A DNA stretch of 64,000 nucleotides from Adhaeribacter soli (GCF_008727925.1 NZ_VTWT01000005.1:124001-188000), one strand, 5' to 3'; counted from the stretch's first letter, positions 28,895-38,540 are shown. Numbers and translations are program-made. Notes: a model not told the origin generated them from the letters alone.

Positions 28895-30115
28895 ATGTCC
28901 CAGGCTGTCAACCTTTACCGCAACGCATTCGGCGGCCTCTCCCAGGCTTCCTGGATGCTGGCGCTCATCATGTTCATCAACCGGGCGGGTGCCATGGTGG
29001 TGCCGTTCCTGAGCGTGTATCTGACCGAGGCAATGGGCTTCAAGCTGAAGGATGCCGGTATTATCATGAGTATTTTCGGGCTGGGGGCAACTTGCGGCGC
29101 ATTTTTAGGCGGCTGGCTGACGGATAAGATCGGGCATTTTAAGGTGCAGCTGGGCAGCTTACTATTAAGCAGCGGTATGTTCCTGGTCATGCTGCAACTA
29201 AAAACCTTCGAAAGCATTGCCATCGGAATCTTCGTATTAAGCCTGGTAGCGGAATGTTTACGCCCGGCCAACTCCTCATCGGTAGCCTATTATGCCAAAC
29301 CCGAAAACGTTACGCGTGCTTTTTCCCTGAACCGGATGGCCAGCAATTTAGGTTTTTCTATTGGTCCGGCGCTGGGCGGTTTGCTGGCCAGTATTTCGTT
29401 CCGGTGGCTTTTTGTGGGCGATGCCATAACTTGTTTCAGTGCGGGTCTGTTCTTCTACTTTTACTTTCGGAGCCGGACGGGTTTTAAGAAACAAAGTGCT
29501 ACCGTTCCGGCAAATTCAGCCACGGAGGAAGTGCGCCCAGCCAAGGTAAGATCGCCTTACTTCGACCTGAAGTTTGTGCTTTTTGCTGGCTTAAGCTGCA
29601 TGTTCGCCACGATCTTTTTCCAGTTCTTCACCACTTTGCCTATTTATTACCGCCAGGTTTATCAGCTTTCCGAATCGGGTATCGGCTTGCTGCTGGCGCT
29701 GAACGGCCTCCTGGTTTTTTCCCTGGAAATGGTGGTAGTGTACCTGATCGGCGACAAATACAAGCTGGCGCATTTAATGGCATTTGGTACGCTGGTTATG
29801 GGTTTTTCCTTTGTAATTCTGAACCTCTTCGATGGCCACCCGGTACTTTACATTGCAATGGCTATTCTGAGCGCTTCCGAAATCCTGGCCATGCCCTTTA
29901 TGGCTACGGTAGCCGTGCAGCGCTCCAACAATTTTAACCGCGGTTCCTACATGGGTTTATACACCCTTTCCTATTCCGCCGCACACGTCATCAGCCCCTT
30001 CCTGGGCACGAATCTAATTGCTGATTTCGGCTTCGAAATCCTATGGTGGACCTTGGGAGCCATGTCGCTGATTGTCGCCGCCGGATTCTATTTCCTGGTA
30101 CCCAAAATGCGCTAG
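28895..30115 (+). CDS. MFS transporter
   Basis: A 406-residue polytopic protein with about 12 hydrophobic segments, in two halves joined by a charged loop near residues 190-220 (SATEEVRPAKVRS). The MFS loop 2-3 signature is present as GGWLTDKIGHFKVQ (~73-86), and RMASNLGFSIGPALGG in helix 5 resembles motif C of drug/H+ antiporters. It is predicted to be an inner-membrane proton-coupled exporter; the substrate is unknown. The gene has its own promoter and no partner. The next gene (TolC family) starts ~430 bp away beyond a repeat element, so a functional link is doubtful. Confidence 0.9.
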   Translation: MSQAVNLYRNAFGGLSQASWMLALIMFINRAGAMVVPFLSVYLTEAMGFKLKDAGIIMSIFGLGATCGAFLGGWLTDKIGHFKVQLGSLLLSSGMFLVMLQLKTFESIAIGIFVLSLVAECLRPANSSSVAYYAKPENVTRAFSLNRMASNLGFSIGPALGGLLASISFRWLFVGDAITCFSAGLFFYFYFRSRTGFKKQSATVPANSATEEVRPAKVRSPYFDLKFVLFAGLSCMFATIFFQFFTTLPIYYRQVYQLSESGIGLLLALNGLLVFSLEMVVVYLIGDKYKLAHLMAFGTLVMGFSFVILNLFDGHPVLYIAMAILSASEILAMPFMATVAVQRSNNFNRGSYMGLYTLSYSAAHVISPFLGTNLIADFGFEILWWTLGAMSLIVAAGFYFLVPKMR

Positions 30116-30218
30116 ACTGCCCTATTTAAGCCTGTAAAATAAAATGCGGCTCCAGATCCATAAGGCTATTTTTGGACTTCAATTCTAAAAAGCGCCGCAC
30201 TTTATTCTTTCTCCCATA

Positions 30219-30440
30219 TTTTCCCATGTACGGACAGGGCTTGACCTGTCCCACGCATTCCTGATCCTACGCATTCCCGATCACAAACATTCCTGATCCG
30301 GGATAGCCGATAATTTTAATTTCCAGGAATTCAACCGGTATCGAAATTAGCAGAAAAAGTGTCGCAAGGCTATGGGGACAGGAAAGCGTGGATCGGGAAT
30401 GCGTGAGGGACAGGTCAAGCCCTGTCCGTACATGGGAAAA
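30219..30440. mobile_element. MITE-like element with perfect 34-bp inverted ends (family C)
   Basis: 30219-30252 and 30407-30440 are perfect inverted complements of 34 bp starting TTTTCCCATGTACGGACAGG. Similarity continues inward through ACGCATTCC and GATCC. Each end carries a variant of the GGACAGG...CCTGTCC palindrome. There is no coding capacity. It fills most of the spacer between the MFS and TolC-family genes. Confidence 0.75.
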
Positions 30441-30551
30441 AAGCAAATAAATTATTTCATCCTGCTACCTTGCAGCCATTCACTAAAACCTTTTTTCAGA
30501 AACGGTAATAAATAGTACTTTGCAAGGCGCACGGCCCAGAACCTCCGGCTT

Positions 30552-31904
30552 ATGAAAAGATATTGGCTTGCTTTGTTGTTGCTCTTGCTTGTAAATGCGC
30601 AGGTTATGGCCCAGCACGTGTTTCCCTCGCTGGAAAGTTGCATCCGGTTCGCTTTTCAGCATCGCCCTGATTTGCAGAACGAACGCCTGAACGAAACGCT
30701 GGCGCAACAACAGAAAAAACTGACCACGGCTCCCCTCCTGCCCCAGGTCAAAGCGTTTTCTACCTTCGACGATTACCTGAGCCTTCCCATTCAACTGATT
30801 CCGGCCGAGTTCCTCGGCGGCCCTGCCGGCGAATTCCGGCCCATTCAGTTCGGTACGCAATACGGGCTTGTTTACGGTTTCGAAGCGAACCTGCCTTTGA
30901 TCAGTTTACAGAACTGGCAAAACCGCAAAGTGGCCGAAACCGAGGTCCAGGTTGCCCGGTACCGCAAATACAGCAATTTTCAGGCTGCTGCCGAACAAAT
31001 TGCCCAGGCGTATTACATGGTTCTCCTCACGCGCGAGGCTACCGCCATCGCCCTTGAGAACATGCAGGTAAACGACACGCTGCTGCTTACAGCCAATCAG
31101 AAATTTGAGAACGGCATTCTGGAACCGCTGGAATATAACCGCCTGAAAGCCCTGCAACTGGAAAGCAAACAAACCTGGCACGATAACCAGACCGCCTACC
31201 AACGCAACCAGTATCAATTGAAAACCCTGTTGGGATTGCCCGCCGATGCCCCCCTGGAACTTACAGAAATGCTCTCCGATATGCAGCAGAATTTTGTAAG
31301 CCTTACCACTACGCCCGAAGAAAGCAACCAATACCTGGCCATGCAATGGCGGCTAAGGGTGGCAGAACGGGAATGGCAGAAGCAGAAAGCGCGCTGGGCT
31401 CCCGAGGTTTGGGGCTATGGCAATTACTCCCGCCAGCGCCTGAGCAACGAGGTAAACGTTTTCAATTCGGACTTGCCCTGGCTGAAAACGGCGCTAATCG
31501 GGCTCCGGCTCGACTGGCCTCTTTTTACCGGCTTCAACCGGAGCATTTCTATAAGGCAGGCGAAGCTGAATAAACAAATAGCCGAGAACAACCTGGTGCA
31601 GCAGGCCCTGAAAACGAAACAGGAATACGCCGAACTTTTGCTCGATTACAGCAACGCCCAAAACAGCCTGCAGGCTTACCGTGAACATTACGCGCTTTAC
31701 CAGGACAATTATGCGCTGGCGCTTTACAAATACCGGCAGGATGTGTACAGCACCGACCAGTTACTGCAGGTTTTTGCCGAAAAACTCCGATCCCAGAACC
31801 GCTACATCTACGCCGTGGGAAACTACTACATCAGCCGGTCTTTGATCCAGCTTAAAAACGAATTTGCCAAACCCGAAAACCCGCTGCCCTATGACACGAA
31901 ATAA
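30552..31904 (+). CDS. TolC-family outer-membrane efflux protein
   Basis: A 450-residue protein with signal peptide 1-21 (cut after VMAQ). The rest is long, Gln/Asn/Ala-rich alpha-helical coiled coil in two repeats, as in TolC trimers (for example QRNQYQLKTLLGLPADAPLEL, a linker typical of the family, split by its Pro residues). It would form the outer-membrane channel and periplasmic tunnel of an efflux pump. Its 3' end overlaps the adaptor gene by 14 bp, so the two are co-transcribed and translationally coupled. It starts the exporter cluster. Confidence 0.93.
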   Translation: MKRYWLALLLLLLVNAQVMAQHVFPSLESCIRFAFQHRPDLQNERLNETLAQQQKKLTTAPLLPQVKAFSTFDDYLSLPIQLIPAEFLGGPAGEFRPIQFGTQYGLVYGFEANLPLISLQNWQNRKVAETEVQVARYRKYSNFQAAAEQIAQAYYMVLLTREATAIALENMQVNDTLLLTANQKFENGILEPLEYNRLKALQLESKQTWHDNQTAYQRNQYQLKTLLGLPADAPLELTEMLSDMQQNFVSLTTTPEESNQYLAMQWRLRVAEREWQKQKARWAPEVWGYGNYSRQRLSNEVNVFNSDLPWLKTALIGLRLDWPLFTGFNRSISIRQAKLNKQIAENNLVQQALKTKQEYAELLLDYSNAQNSLQAYREHYALYQDNYALALYKYRQDVYSTDQLLQVFAEKLRSQNRYIYAVGNYYISRSLIQLKNEFAKPENPLPYDTK

Positions 31905-33018
31905 GTACTTTTCCGGCAGTTTCAGGTATCGTTTTCGGGGCATTACGGTACTGGCAGCGTTGCTTTTTACCGGCTGCAACAAAAACGGCAACACCCTTAA
32001 ACCCGAACTGAAACCCATTACGGAAGCCGTGTATGCCTCGGGCCACGTAGTTTCGGAGCAGGAGTACCAGGTATTTGCCCAGACCGAAGGCATTCTGGCC
32101 GAAAAGAAAGTGGATGAAGGCGCTTCTGTAGCAAAAGACCAAGTATTGTTCGTTCTCGAAAGCCCACAGCAATCGGCCCGCTTGCAGTTTGCTCAGGAAG
32201 CGTATGCCGTAGCCGCCAGAAACTACCGGAACCAGGGACCGGCCCTTCGGGAAGCGCAAGCCGGCCTGGAAGCAGCCCGCACCAGACTGGCCTTCGATTC
32301 TACCAATTATATCCGCTACCAGAACCTGCTGCAGCACCGGGCCACTTCCAAAGCCGAATTCGAAAACTTTAAGCTTACTTACGAGAACAGCCGGAGCGAT
32401 TACCAGGCTCAGAAAAGCCGCCTTGCGAACCTGAAAAACCAGCTGTTCCTCGACCTGCAAAATGCCGAAAGCAACCTGAAAGTAGCCCGGGATGAAACCA
32501 GTCGTTCGGAAATTAAAAGCGACATAAACGGCGTTTTGCTGAAAACTTTGAAAGAACCAGGCGAGTTGGTAAACCGGGGCGAAGTGCTCGGCATCGTGGG
32601 ACAATTGGGCAGCTTTTACCTGAAACTGAGCGTAGACGAACTGGACGTAAACCGGGTAAAGACCGGCCAGCAAACCCTGGTAAAAATAGACGCCTTCCCG
32701 AATAAGATATTCCGGGCCCGGATCTCTAAAATCTACCCCATTGTCGATCCCCGCGACCAGAGTTTACGCGTAGATGCCCAGCTTCTAGATAAACTTCCCG
32801 GTTATTATTCCGGCCTCGCCCTGGAAGCCAACATCATTATCCGCAAAAAAGAACAGGCCCTCGTAATTCCCCGCACCGTGCTGCTGCCCGGCGATTCGGT
32901 GGAAATAAAAAAAGGCCGGGACGAACAAAAAGTAAAGATCCGGAAAGGCGTAGAAACCTTATCGGAAGTAGAAGTGCTGGCCGGCCTGGATAAGGATACA
33001 GAAATTGTGAAGCCGTAA
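31891..33018 (+). CDS. HlyD/MacA-like periplasmic adaptor lipoprotein
   Basis: A 375-residue protein from the ATG inside the end of the TolC gene. An in-frame start 27 nt upstream is less likely, because this ATG places a lipoprotein signal (FRGITVLAALLFTGC) correctly. Cys at about residue 28 would be lipidated, anchoring the protein in the periplasm. A biotinyl-lipoyl-like segment (EGILAEKKVDEGASVAKDQV) precedes an alpha-helical hairpin (~90-190), then the second lipoyl half, a beta-barrel (~210-290) and a membrane-proximal domain. Membrane-fusion proteins join the inner-membrane transporter to TolC. The neighbouring ABC permease and ATPase suggest a MacA-like role. Confidence 0.92.
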   Translation: MTRNKYFSGSFRYRFRGITVLAALLFTGCNKNGNTLKPELKPITEAVYASGHVVSEQEYQVFAQTEGILAEKKVDEGASVAKDQVLFVLESPQQSARLQFAQEAYAVAARNYRNQGPALREAQAGLEAARTRLAFDSTNYIRYQNLLQHRATSKAEFENFKLTYENSRSDYQAQKSRLANLKNQLFLDLQNAESNLKVARDETSRSEIKSDINGVLLKTLKEPGELVNRGEVLGIVGQLGSFYLKLSVDELDVNRVKTGQQTLVKIDAFPNKIFRARISKIYPIVDPRDQSLRVDAQLLDKLPGYYSGLALEANIIIRKKEQALVIPRTVLLPGDSVEIKKGRDEQKVKIRKGVETLSEVEVLAGLDKDTEIVKP

Positions 33019-33129
33019 AAGGTTGGACAGGATTTACGGGATTTTCGGGATGGGCAGGATTTGTTCTTTTAGTTTGCTTTTCAATCAAATCTTTGGATCC
33101 GAAAGCAGAGGTTCCGACCCTGGAAAACT

Positions 33130-33336
33130 AACCACCCCCAACCCCTCCTTGAAAAAAGGAGGGGAGCTTTTATGGCGGTGCTGTTTTCGGGTTTTTGTGC
33201 TTTAGAAGCTACTGTTTTTCCTTTGGGGAAGCTAAAATTTGGGAAGCTATAAAAAGAACGTAATGAAGACTAGTTCTGAAATAAAATCCGGCTACGAAAG
33301 CTCCCCTCCTTTTTTCAAGGAGGGGCGGGGGTGGTT
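33130..33336. mobile_element. Family A MITE-like element, copy 2
   Basis: Inverted ends at 33130-33168 and 33298-33336 (AACCACCCCCAACCCCTCC, a hairpin with GGAGGGGAGCTT). The interior resembles the copy at 28562-28750. It separates the adaptor gene from the permease gene. A run of ACAGGATTTACGGGATTTTC (33026-33045) just upstream is another simple repeat. Confidence 0.7.
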
Positions 33337-33488
33337 GTCGCCAGCGAAACGGTAAAATACTAACGATGAAAAACCTACCATTTCAGGCAAAAAACTCAAA
33401 CATCCAGCTTAATGACAAGACCGGAATGACACACAAAAACAATAGGATTTAAGCCTCAAAGACTAAACGATCGAAATAGAACCGGAAC

Positions 33489-34742
33489 ATGAACCTCGCC
33501 TTCCAGATCGCTAAAACCCACCTTTACGCCAAGCCGCGGCAAACCATTGTGGCCATGCTCGGCGTCACGTTCGGCATAGCGATGTTCATTACCATGGTAA
33601 GTTTAATGACCGGCCTGAACAATTTCACCGAAGAGCTTACCATGACTTCTACGCCCGATATCCGGATCTACAATGACGTAACCGAACCGCGACCCAGCAT
33701 CCTGGAAGAAGCTTTTCCGAAAGAAAGCGGCCTGAAAGTGGTGCACCATCCGAAACCAAAAAATGAAACGCCCAAACTCCGGAATGCTTTCCAGATGGCT
33801 GAACTGTTGCGAAAAGACCCCATGGTACTTGGCGCCGCCCCGCTGCTTACCTCGCAGGTATTTTACAATTACGGTCCGGTGCAGCTGAACGGGAATATTG
33901 CCGGGGTAGACATTATGGAAGAAGACAAGCTTTTCGATTTGCGCTCTAAAATCATTACCGGCCGCCTCGAAGACCTGCTCACTTCTTCCGACGGCATATT
34001 GATGGGCAGCGGCCTGGCCCGTAAACTGAACATGCGCACCGGCGACCGGGTAGTCATTACCACGCCCGAAGGCTTCACCATGACGCTGAAAATTATCGGC
34101 ACCTTCCAGTTCGGCCTCGGCACAATAGACAATACCAAAGCCTACGCCAACATTGCCACGGTGCAGAAAATCCTGCAGAAAGACCAGAGCTACATAACCG
34201 ACATCAACATTAAGCTTCGCGATATAAACCAGGCCAAGCCCAAAGCCGTGGAGCTGCAGCGGCTTTTCGGGTACAAAGCCGAAGACTGGGAAACCGCCAA
34301 CGCCACCTTCCTGACCGGCTCCATTATCCGCAACATTCTCACGTATTCCGTTTCCATAACCTTGCTGGTAGTAGCGGGTTTCGGCATTTACAACATCCTG
34401 AACATGACCATTCACAACAAAATGAAAGACATTGCCATTCTGAAAGCTACCGGTTTCGGCGCGGCTGACGTCCGCAACATTTTCATGATCCAGTCGCTGG
34501 TGATCGGTTTCTTCGGCAGCATTTTCGGCCTGATCCTCGGCCTGTTTTTCTCCTACCTGGTTTCCCTGGCACCCTTCAACGGCGGCGACTTCATCAGCAT
34601 CGATCACCTACCGGTAAACTTCAACCTGAAATTCTACGTGATCGGGCTCATTTTCGGCCTAAGCACCACCGCCATAGCCGGCTTCCTCCCCAGCCGCGGC
34701 GCCGGCAAAATCGACCCCATTGAAATTATCCGCGGGCAGTGA
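33489..34742 (+). CDS. ABC transporter permease, MacB/FtsX type
   Basis: A 417-residue protein with one N-terminal membrane helix (~20-45), a large periplasmic MacB-PCD-like domain (~46-280) and three C-terminal helices (~285-312, ~337-365, ~380-402), the type VII ABC (FtsX) topology. VVAGFGIYNILNMTIHNKMK DIAILKATGF is the conserved cytoplasmic loop after the second helix, broken here by a space. Such permeases pump periplasmic substrates or lipoproteins through mechanotransmission. It fits the TolC and HlyD-like genes upstream and the ATPase gene downstream, but ~470 bp of repeats precede it, so it may have its own promoter. Confidence 0.92.
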   Translation: MNLAFQIAKTHLYAKPRQTIVAMLGVTFGIAMFITMVSLMTGLNNFTEELTMTSTPDIRIYNDVTEPRPSILEEAFPKESGLKVVHHPKPKNETPKLRNAFQMAELLRKDPMVLGAAPLLTSQVFYNYGPVQLNGNIAGVDIMEEDKLFDLRSKIITGRLEDLLTSSDGILMGSGLARKLNMRTGDRVVITTPEGFTMTLKIIGTFQFGLGTIDNTKAYANIATVQKILQKDQSYITDINIKLRDINQAKPKAVELQRLFGYKAEDWETANATFLTGSIIRNILTYSVSITLLVVAGFGIYNILNMTIHNKMKDIAILKATGFGAADVRNIFMIQSLVIGFFGSIFGLILGLFFSYLVSLAPFNGGDFISIDHLPVNFNLKFYVIGLIFGLSTTAIAGFLPSRGAGKIDPIEIIRGQ

Positions 34743-34746
34743 AGTT

Positions 34747-34798
34747 GATTTGGAAATTTGGAGATTTGAAAATTTGGAGATTTGGAGATTTGGAAATG
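34747..34798. repeat. ATTTGGAG/ATTTGGAA short tandem repeat
   Basis: About six degenerate units of ATTTGGAGA/ATTTGGAAA directly after the permease stop. A second array of the same unit is at 42043-42080. Confidence 0.7.
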
Positions 34799-34898
34799 AA
34801 AGAATTAGTCTGAATTAGAATTTCAGAATTTACAGAATTTTCTGTTTAATAAAAAATGTGTTAGTTAATGAGGTCACGCCGTTGTTGATCAGGAACCA

Positions 34899-34927
34899 GT
34901 AGGGACAGGTCGCGACCTGTCCGCACG
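34899..34927. repeat. Family C palindrome
   Basis: GTAG, then GGACAGGTCGCGACCTGTCC, then GCACG: the same sequence as at 24016 and 60944. It lies in the spacer between the permease and ATPase genes. Confidence 0.8.
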
Positions 34928-35038
34928 CATATTGCGACAAAATCCATTTTACAAGAAAATAGCAAACAACACTGCCAACCTGATGAGATTTCTCCTATCG
35001 TCAAAATGACGAAAAAGAAATGAACGAAGAAAAACGCT

Positions 35039-35743
35039 ATGCAAACGATCCTGAAAACCGAACATGTAAACAAATACTTTTATGAACCCCAGAAATTCCA
35101 GGTACTGAAAGACATTAACCTGGAAGTGCGGCAGGGTGAATTTTTGTCGCTGGTCGGGAAATCGGGTTGCGGAAAATCTACCTTGCTTTACGTGATCTCG
35201 ACCATGGATACCGATTACGAAGGCACGCTGGAAATAAATGGTATGCAACTGACCGGAAAAACCCAGAACGAACTGGCGCGGTTCCGCAACGAGCATATCG
35301 GGTTTGTGTTCCAGTTTCACTTCCTCTTGCCCGAATTTTCGGTTTTGCAGAACGTCATGATCCCGGCCCTGAAACTGGGCAAATACACGGAAAAAGAAAT
35401 TGAAGCCCGCGCCATGGAAAAACTAAAGCTCCTGGGCGTAGAAGAACATGCCACGAAACGGGCCAGCAAACTTTCCGGCGGACAACAGCAGCGCGTCGCC
35501 ATTGCCCGTGCCCTTATCAACGATCCGGCCATCATCATGGGCGATGAACCCACCGGCAACCTCGACAGCTACAATTCCCAGGTGGTTTTCGATATGTTCC
35601 GGCAAATTACCAGCGAATTCGGCCAAACCATCATCACCGTTACCCACGACGAAGAATTTGCCGCCAACTCCGACCGCGTAGTAGAAATGAGCGACGGCAT
35701 GATTATCGGCAGCAAAGCAAACTTACGTCCAGAAAAACAGTAG
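35039..35743 (+). CDS. ABC transporter ATP-binding protein, LolD/MacB-like
   Basis: A 234-residue nucleotide-binding subunit. Walker A is [10 protein letters not shown] (~39-48), the Q loop lies in [12 protein letters not shown] (~93-104), the signature is LSGGQQQR (~143-150), Walker B is IIMGDEPT (~164-171) and the switch His is in TVTHDEEFA. The FQ...[13 protein letters not shown] region is typical of the LolD/MacB group that works with FtsX-type permeases. It would power the permease encoded just upstream; together with the adaptor and TolC protein this gives a complete tripartite exporter. A 296-bp spacer with repeats separates it from the permease gene. Confidence 0.93.
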   Translation: MQTILKTEHVNKYFYEPQKFQVLKDINLEVRQGEFLSLVGKSGCGKSTLLYVISTMDTDYEGTLEINGMQLTGKTQNELARFRNEHIGFVFQFHFLLPEFSVLQNVMIPALKLGKYTEKEIEARAMEKLKLLGVEEHATKRASKLSGGQQQRVAIARALINDPAIIMGDEPTGNLDSYNSQVVFDMFRQITSEFGQTIITVTHDEEFAANSDRVVEMSDGMIIGSKANLRPEKQ

Positions 35744-35937
35744 GAATACGCCCGGGAAAAGTACGGATGCCGGCTCCTTATTTCCCCGGAAAGAACCGAT
35801 AAAACGCGGTAAACCCTGAAATTCCCATAAACAAGCCTACCCTAGCCGAAGCTGTACGTATGGGGAAATAATTTGCGACCGGAACCCGCTGAACCCAGCA
35901 TTTCCGCGGTTGCAGAGGACACCAAGTAGCTTACCGC

Positions 35938-37299
35938 GTGGAAACAATTGGCACGGGTTTGTTTAACCGGCGCATGGCAGCCGTTTACAACAACATCACC
36001 ACCAGCATTGCTTTTTACCCCATCATCATTACCGTTTTTCACCTGGCGCTGGTTATTGTCATGCTGCAGTTCGACGACAGCAGTCTGGGCCGGCGCTTAT
36101 CGTACCATTTTCCCTGGCTGAAGTTCAACGAAATGGAAGCGGTCAGGTCCATCATGACGACCCTGATCGCGGGCATTATCTCGCTCATGGCCTTAAGTTT
36201 TTCGATGGTAATGGTGGTACTGAACCAGACCACTACCACTATTTCGCCCAAAGTAATGCAAGGCCTGATCTCCCGCAAAGAACACCAGTTCGTACTCGGA
36301 AATCAGTTCGGGGCCATTGTTTACTTTATGGTGCTGCTGCTGCTCTTGCGCGGGGCTGCCACCCACGAAGTGCCGACCTTTAGCATTGCTCTGGGTTTAC
36401 TGCTGGGGTTCTGGTCGCTGGGTTTGTTCGTGTACTTCATTCTCAATATTTCCCAGGCCATTCAGGTAACCAACATCATCGTGCATATTCATGAAGTTAC
36501 TTTCCGTTCGCTGGTGCAGTTAAAGAAAGATTGTGAAGCCGAAAAAGCCCGGAGCACCGGCGCGCCGCTGGGCGAAACCCCTTACCCTTACGTAACCGAC
36601 AAGCCGGGCTTTCTGCAACAGGTCAACCTGAAGAACCTGATGCGGGTGGCCCGCAAGCACAATCTGCAGCTTAAAATGGAACCGTATTTCATGGATTTCA
36701 TTCCGAGCGGCAGCGTGTTGTGCTGGGCCAACATTCCACCGGAAAAACTGCCTAAAAAAGACCGCAATTTTCTCTACGACAGCATCCATTATTTCCATAC
36801 CGAAAACATTGCCACCAACCACAATTACGGCTTTACTCAATTAAGCGAAGTAGCCATAAAAGCCCTGAGCCACGCCATCAACGATCCGGGCATTGCCGTA
36901 ATGTGCATCCAGTTCCTGAGCGACCTGTTTGCCAACCTGTATTACATTGAAGAAACCTCGCTTTATACCGATGAAACGCAAACTCCGCGGCTGCTGGTAA
37001 AAAAGATAAACTTCGAAGAACTCTTCAACCTCACTATCTCGCCGATCCGGCATTATGGTAAAAAAGACCAGGCCGTGGCGCGGGCGCTCCTGGGTTTGCT
37101 GTACGTGGTAGCCGAAGAAGATCTGCAAGAGCAAAAATACCGGCACCTGCTCAACCTCCACGCCAACGCCGTACTGGAAGGCATAAAGGATACGCTCATC
37201 ATTCCGCCCGATGCCATGGCTTTCAACAAGATCATCGGCAAGATGCAAACCATGGAACCGCCGTATTTTGAAGTGCAGAAATTCGAAATTCCGGAATAG
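35938..37299 (+). CDS. DUF2254 family membrane protein
   Basis: A 453-residue protein with four membrane segments in the N-terminal part (~24-46, ~80-102, ~127-148, ~157-178) and a large soluble C-terminal region. The stretch VLNQTTTTISPKVMQGL followed by LGNQFGAIVYF matches the DUF2254 signature region. Its function is not established. A later HAINDPGIAVMCIQFLSDL is also conserved in the family. The start is a GTG; an in-frame ATG 36 nt downstream is an alternative. It stands alone. The last ~100 bp of the gene recur, decayed, at 38714-38821. Confidence 0.88.
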   Translation: METIGTGLFNRRMAAVYNNITTSIAFYPIIITVFHLALVIVMLQFDDSSLGRRLSYHFPWLKFNEMEAVRSIMTTLIAGIISLMALSFSMVMVVLNQTTTTISPKVMQGLISRKEHQFVLGNQFGAIVYFMVLLLLLRGAATHEVPTFSIALGLLLGFWSLGLFVYFILNISQAIQVTNIIVHIHEVTFRSLVQLKKDCEAEKARSTGAPLGETPYPYVTDKPGFLQQVNLKNLMRVARKHNLQLKMEPYFMDFIPSGSVLCWANIPPEKLPKKDRNFLYDSIHYFHTENIATNHNYGFTQLSEVAIKALSHAINDPGIAVMCIQFLSDLFANLYYIEETSLYTDETQTPRLLVKKINFEELFNLTISPIRHYGKKDQAVARALLGLLYVVAEEDLQEQKYRHLLNLHANAVLEGIKDTLIIPPDAMAFNKIIGKMQTMEPPYFEVQKFEIPE

Positions 37300-37653
37300 G
37301 TTACCTTATTATAATGGTCGCAAAAATAATCGTATTTATAGCCACCGAGATCAGTTGGTTCACGGTCATTAGAAAATAAATCCACTGTCCGGGTGAAGTT
37401 TCATTATAGCCTGCCCCTTATTCCACTTAAAAAGCCACAGAATAAGCTACTTAATGCCTGAATCGCCCCTTCTTTGCTGATAAACGGACTGGAGCTGCTT
37501 CTTACAACAATGGTAGGGCAAGTTCCAGCTGCCATCCATTTTTCCTTTCATTTTTTACTATCTTGGTGCTCCGTTTTGGAGGACAGTTTATTTTAATGAG
37601 AACTTAGAACTTCCATTATCTTAAACCTAAGCTCTGCCTTTTTTATTACATTG
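37300..37653. other. Intergenic region without gene
   Basis: No ORF, tRNA or strong hairpin is seen between the DUF2254 gene and the promoter of the TonB-C gene. It lies inside the segment bounded by the duplicated DUF2254 3' end. Confidence 0.4.
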
Positions 37654-37661
37654 TACTTTTG
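37654..37661 (+). promoter_or_regulatory. Bacteroidota -7 box of the TonB-C gene
   Basis: TACTTTTG, an exact TAnnTTTG, 39 nt before the chosen ATG. The longer frame would begin with a TTG inside this box, which argues against that start. Confidence 0.6.
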
Positions 37662-37700
37662 AAACCACTGCCATATCTGTTAAAAAGGTCTTTTTTCAAT

Positions 37701-38540
37701 ATGAATAAGCTGCTTACTTTAACCTTCCTATTGTTACTTACCGGCTCCGTGAAGGCACAAATTACCCGGTATTATACCAAGGCCTTTCAAAAACAGGAAC
37801 TGAAAGAAACCCCTCAGAAAAGGCTTTATTATTTTGAAAATAATGGCATCCGCTTCGAAGATTACCGGGATAATAAGCTAGATATAAAAGGTTTTATGTA
37901 CGGCACCAATTCAATAGACCAGACCGAAAGCTACTTGAAGTATTTGCGAAACGATTTAGAGATGAACTATAATCCTACTTTTGATGCGCTATATGGCACT
38001 ATAACAGATGTACGCAACAATGGAAAACTTGATGAAAGTTATTGCTTCCGGGGTAAAAAGAGACGCTACATTCAGGTTTGGGATGCTGAAGAAAGGCCAC
38101 TGCTCGTAAGCGGCACTGGTACCAAGACCGAATCAGTAAACGATGGCAAACGCAATTTAACCCTGATTTATAAAGATTCGATTCTGGTTAGTTGTTACAG
38201 TATCAGAAAGGCTGAGAACGACACCATTTATCATAAAACCGATAAAATTGCAAGTCCTAAAGAAGGATTCAATGCTTTTACTCCTAAATTGGCTGAAGCA
38301 ATTAGTTACCCCATATTAGCGCAATTGGTTGGTAAAGAAGGATTGGTTTATATTTCATTTTTTGTTGAAAAAAACGGTAAGCTTTCTGAAATAAAACCGA
38401 CTACCAACGAAGGTTTCAGGATGGAAGCAAAAGCACTAAAGCAACTCGCTAAATTACCGCCTTGGCACCCCGCCACCTTCCAGGGCCGTCCGGTTAAATC
38501 GGAATACACCTTGCCAATTCGGTACAAACTCGTTGATTAG
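37701..38540 (+). CDS. Secreted TonB C-terminal domain protein
   Basis: A 279-residue protein from the ATG at the signal peptide (MNKLLTLTFLLLLTGSVKAQ). Residues ~20-190 hold a beta-rich region resembling repeated toxin-like or MORN-type strand pairs (LKETPQKRLYYFENNGIRF), without a firm family. Residues ~195-279 are a TonB C-terminal domain (SYPILAQLVGKEGLVYISFFV, broken by the Pro; then IRYKL). In Bacteroidota such secreted, TonB-box-less proteins are common, and the energy-coupling role of true TonB cannot be assumed because there is no N-terminal membrane anchor. Codon use is somewhat more AT-rich than in its neighbours. It sits between the two copies of the DUF2254 3' end. Confidence 0.85.
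   Translation: MNKLLTLTFLLLLTGSVKAQITRYYTKAFQKQELKETPQKRLYYFENNGIRFEDYRDNKLDIKGFMYGTNSIDQTESYLKYLRNDLEMNYNPTFDALYGTITDVRNNGKLDESYCFRGKKRRYIQVWDAEERPLLVSGTGTKTESVNDGKRNLTLIYKDSILVSCYSIRKAENDTIYHKTDKIASPKEGFNAFTPKLAEAISYPILAQLVGKEGLVYISFFVEKNGKLSEIKPTTNEGFRMEAKALKQLAKLPPWHPATFQGRPVKSEYTLPIRYKLVD

Noticed and set aside
33603-34607. A 334-codon open frame antisense to the permease gene
   Set aside because: It lies wholly within the well-supported FtsX-type permease gene on the opposite strand, has no recognisable domain, and owes its openness to biased codon use.
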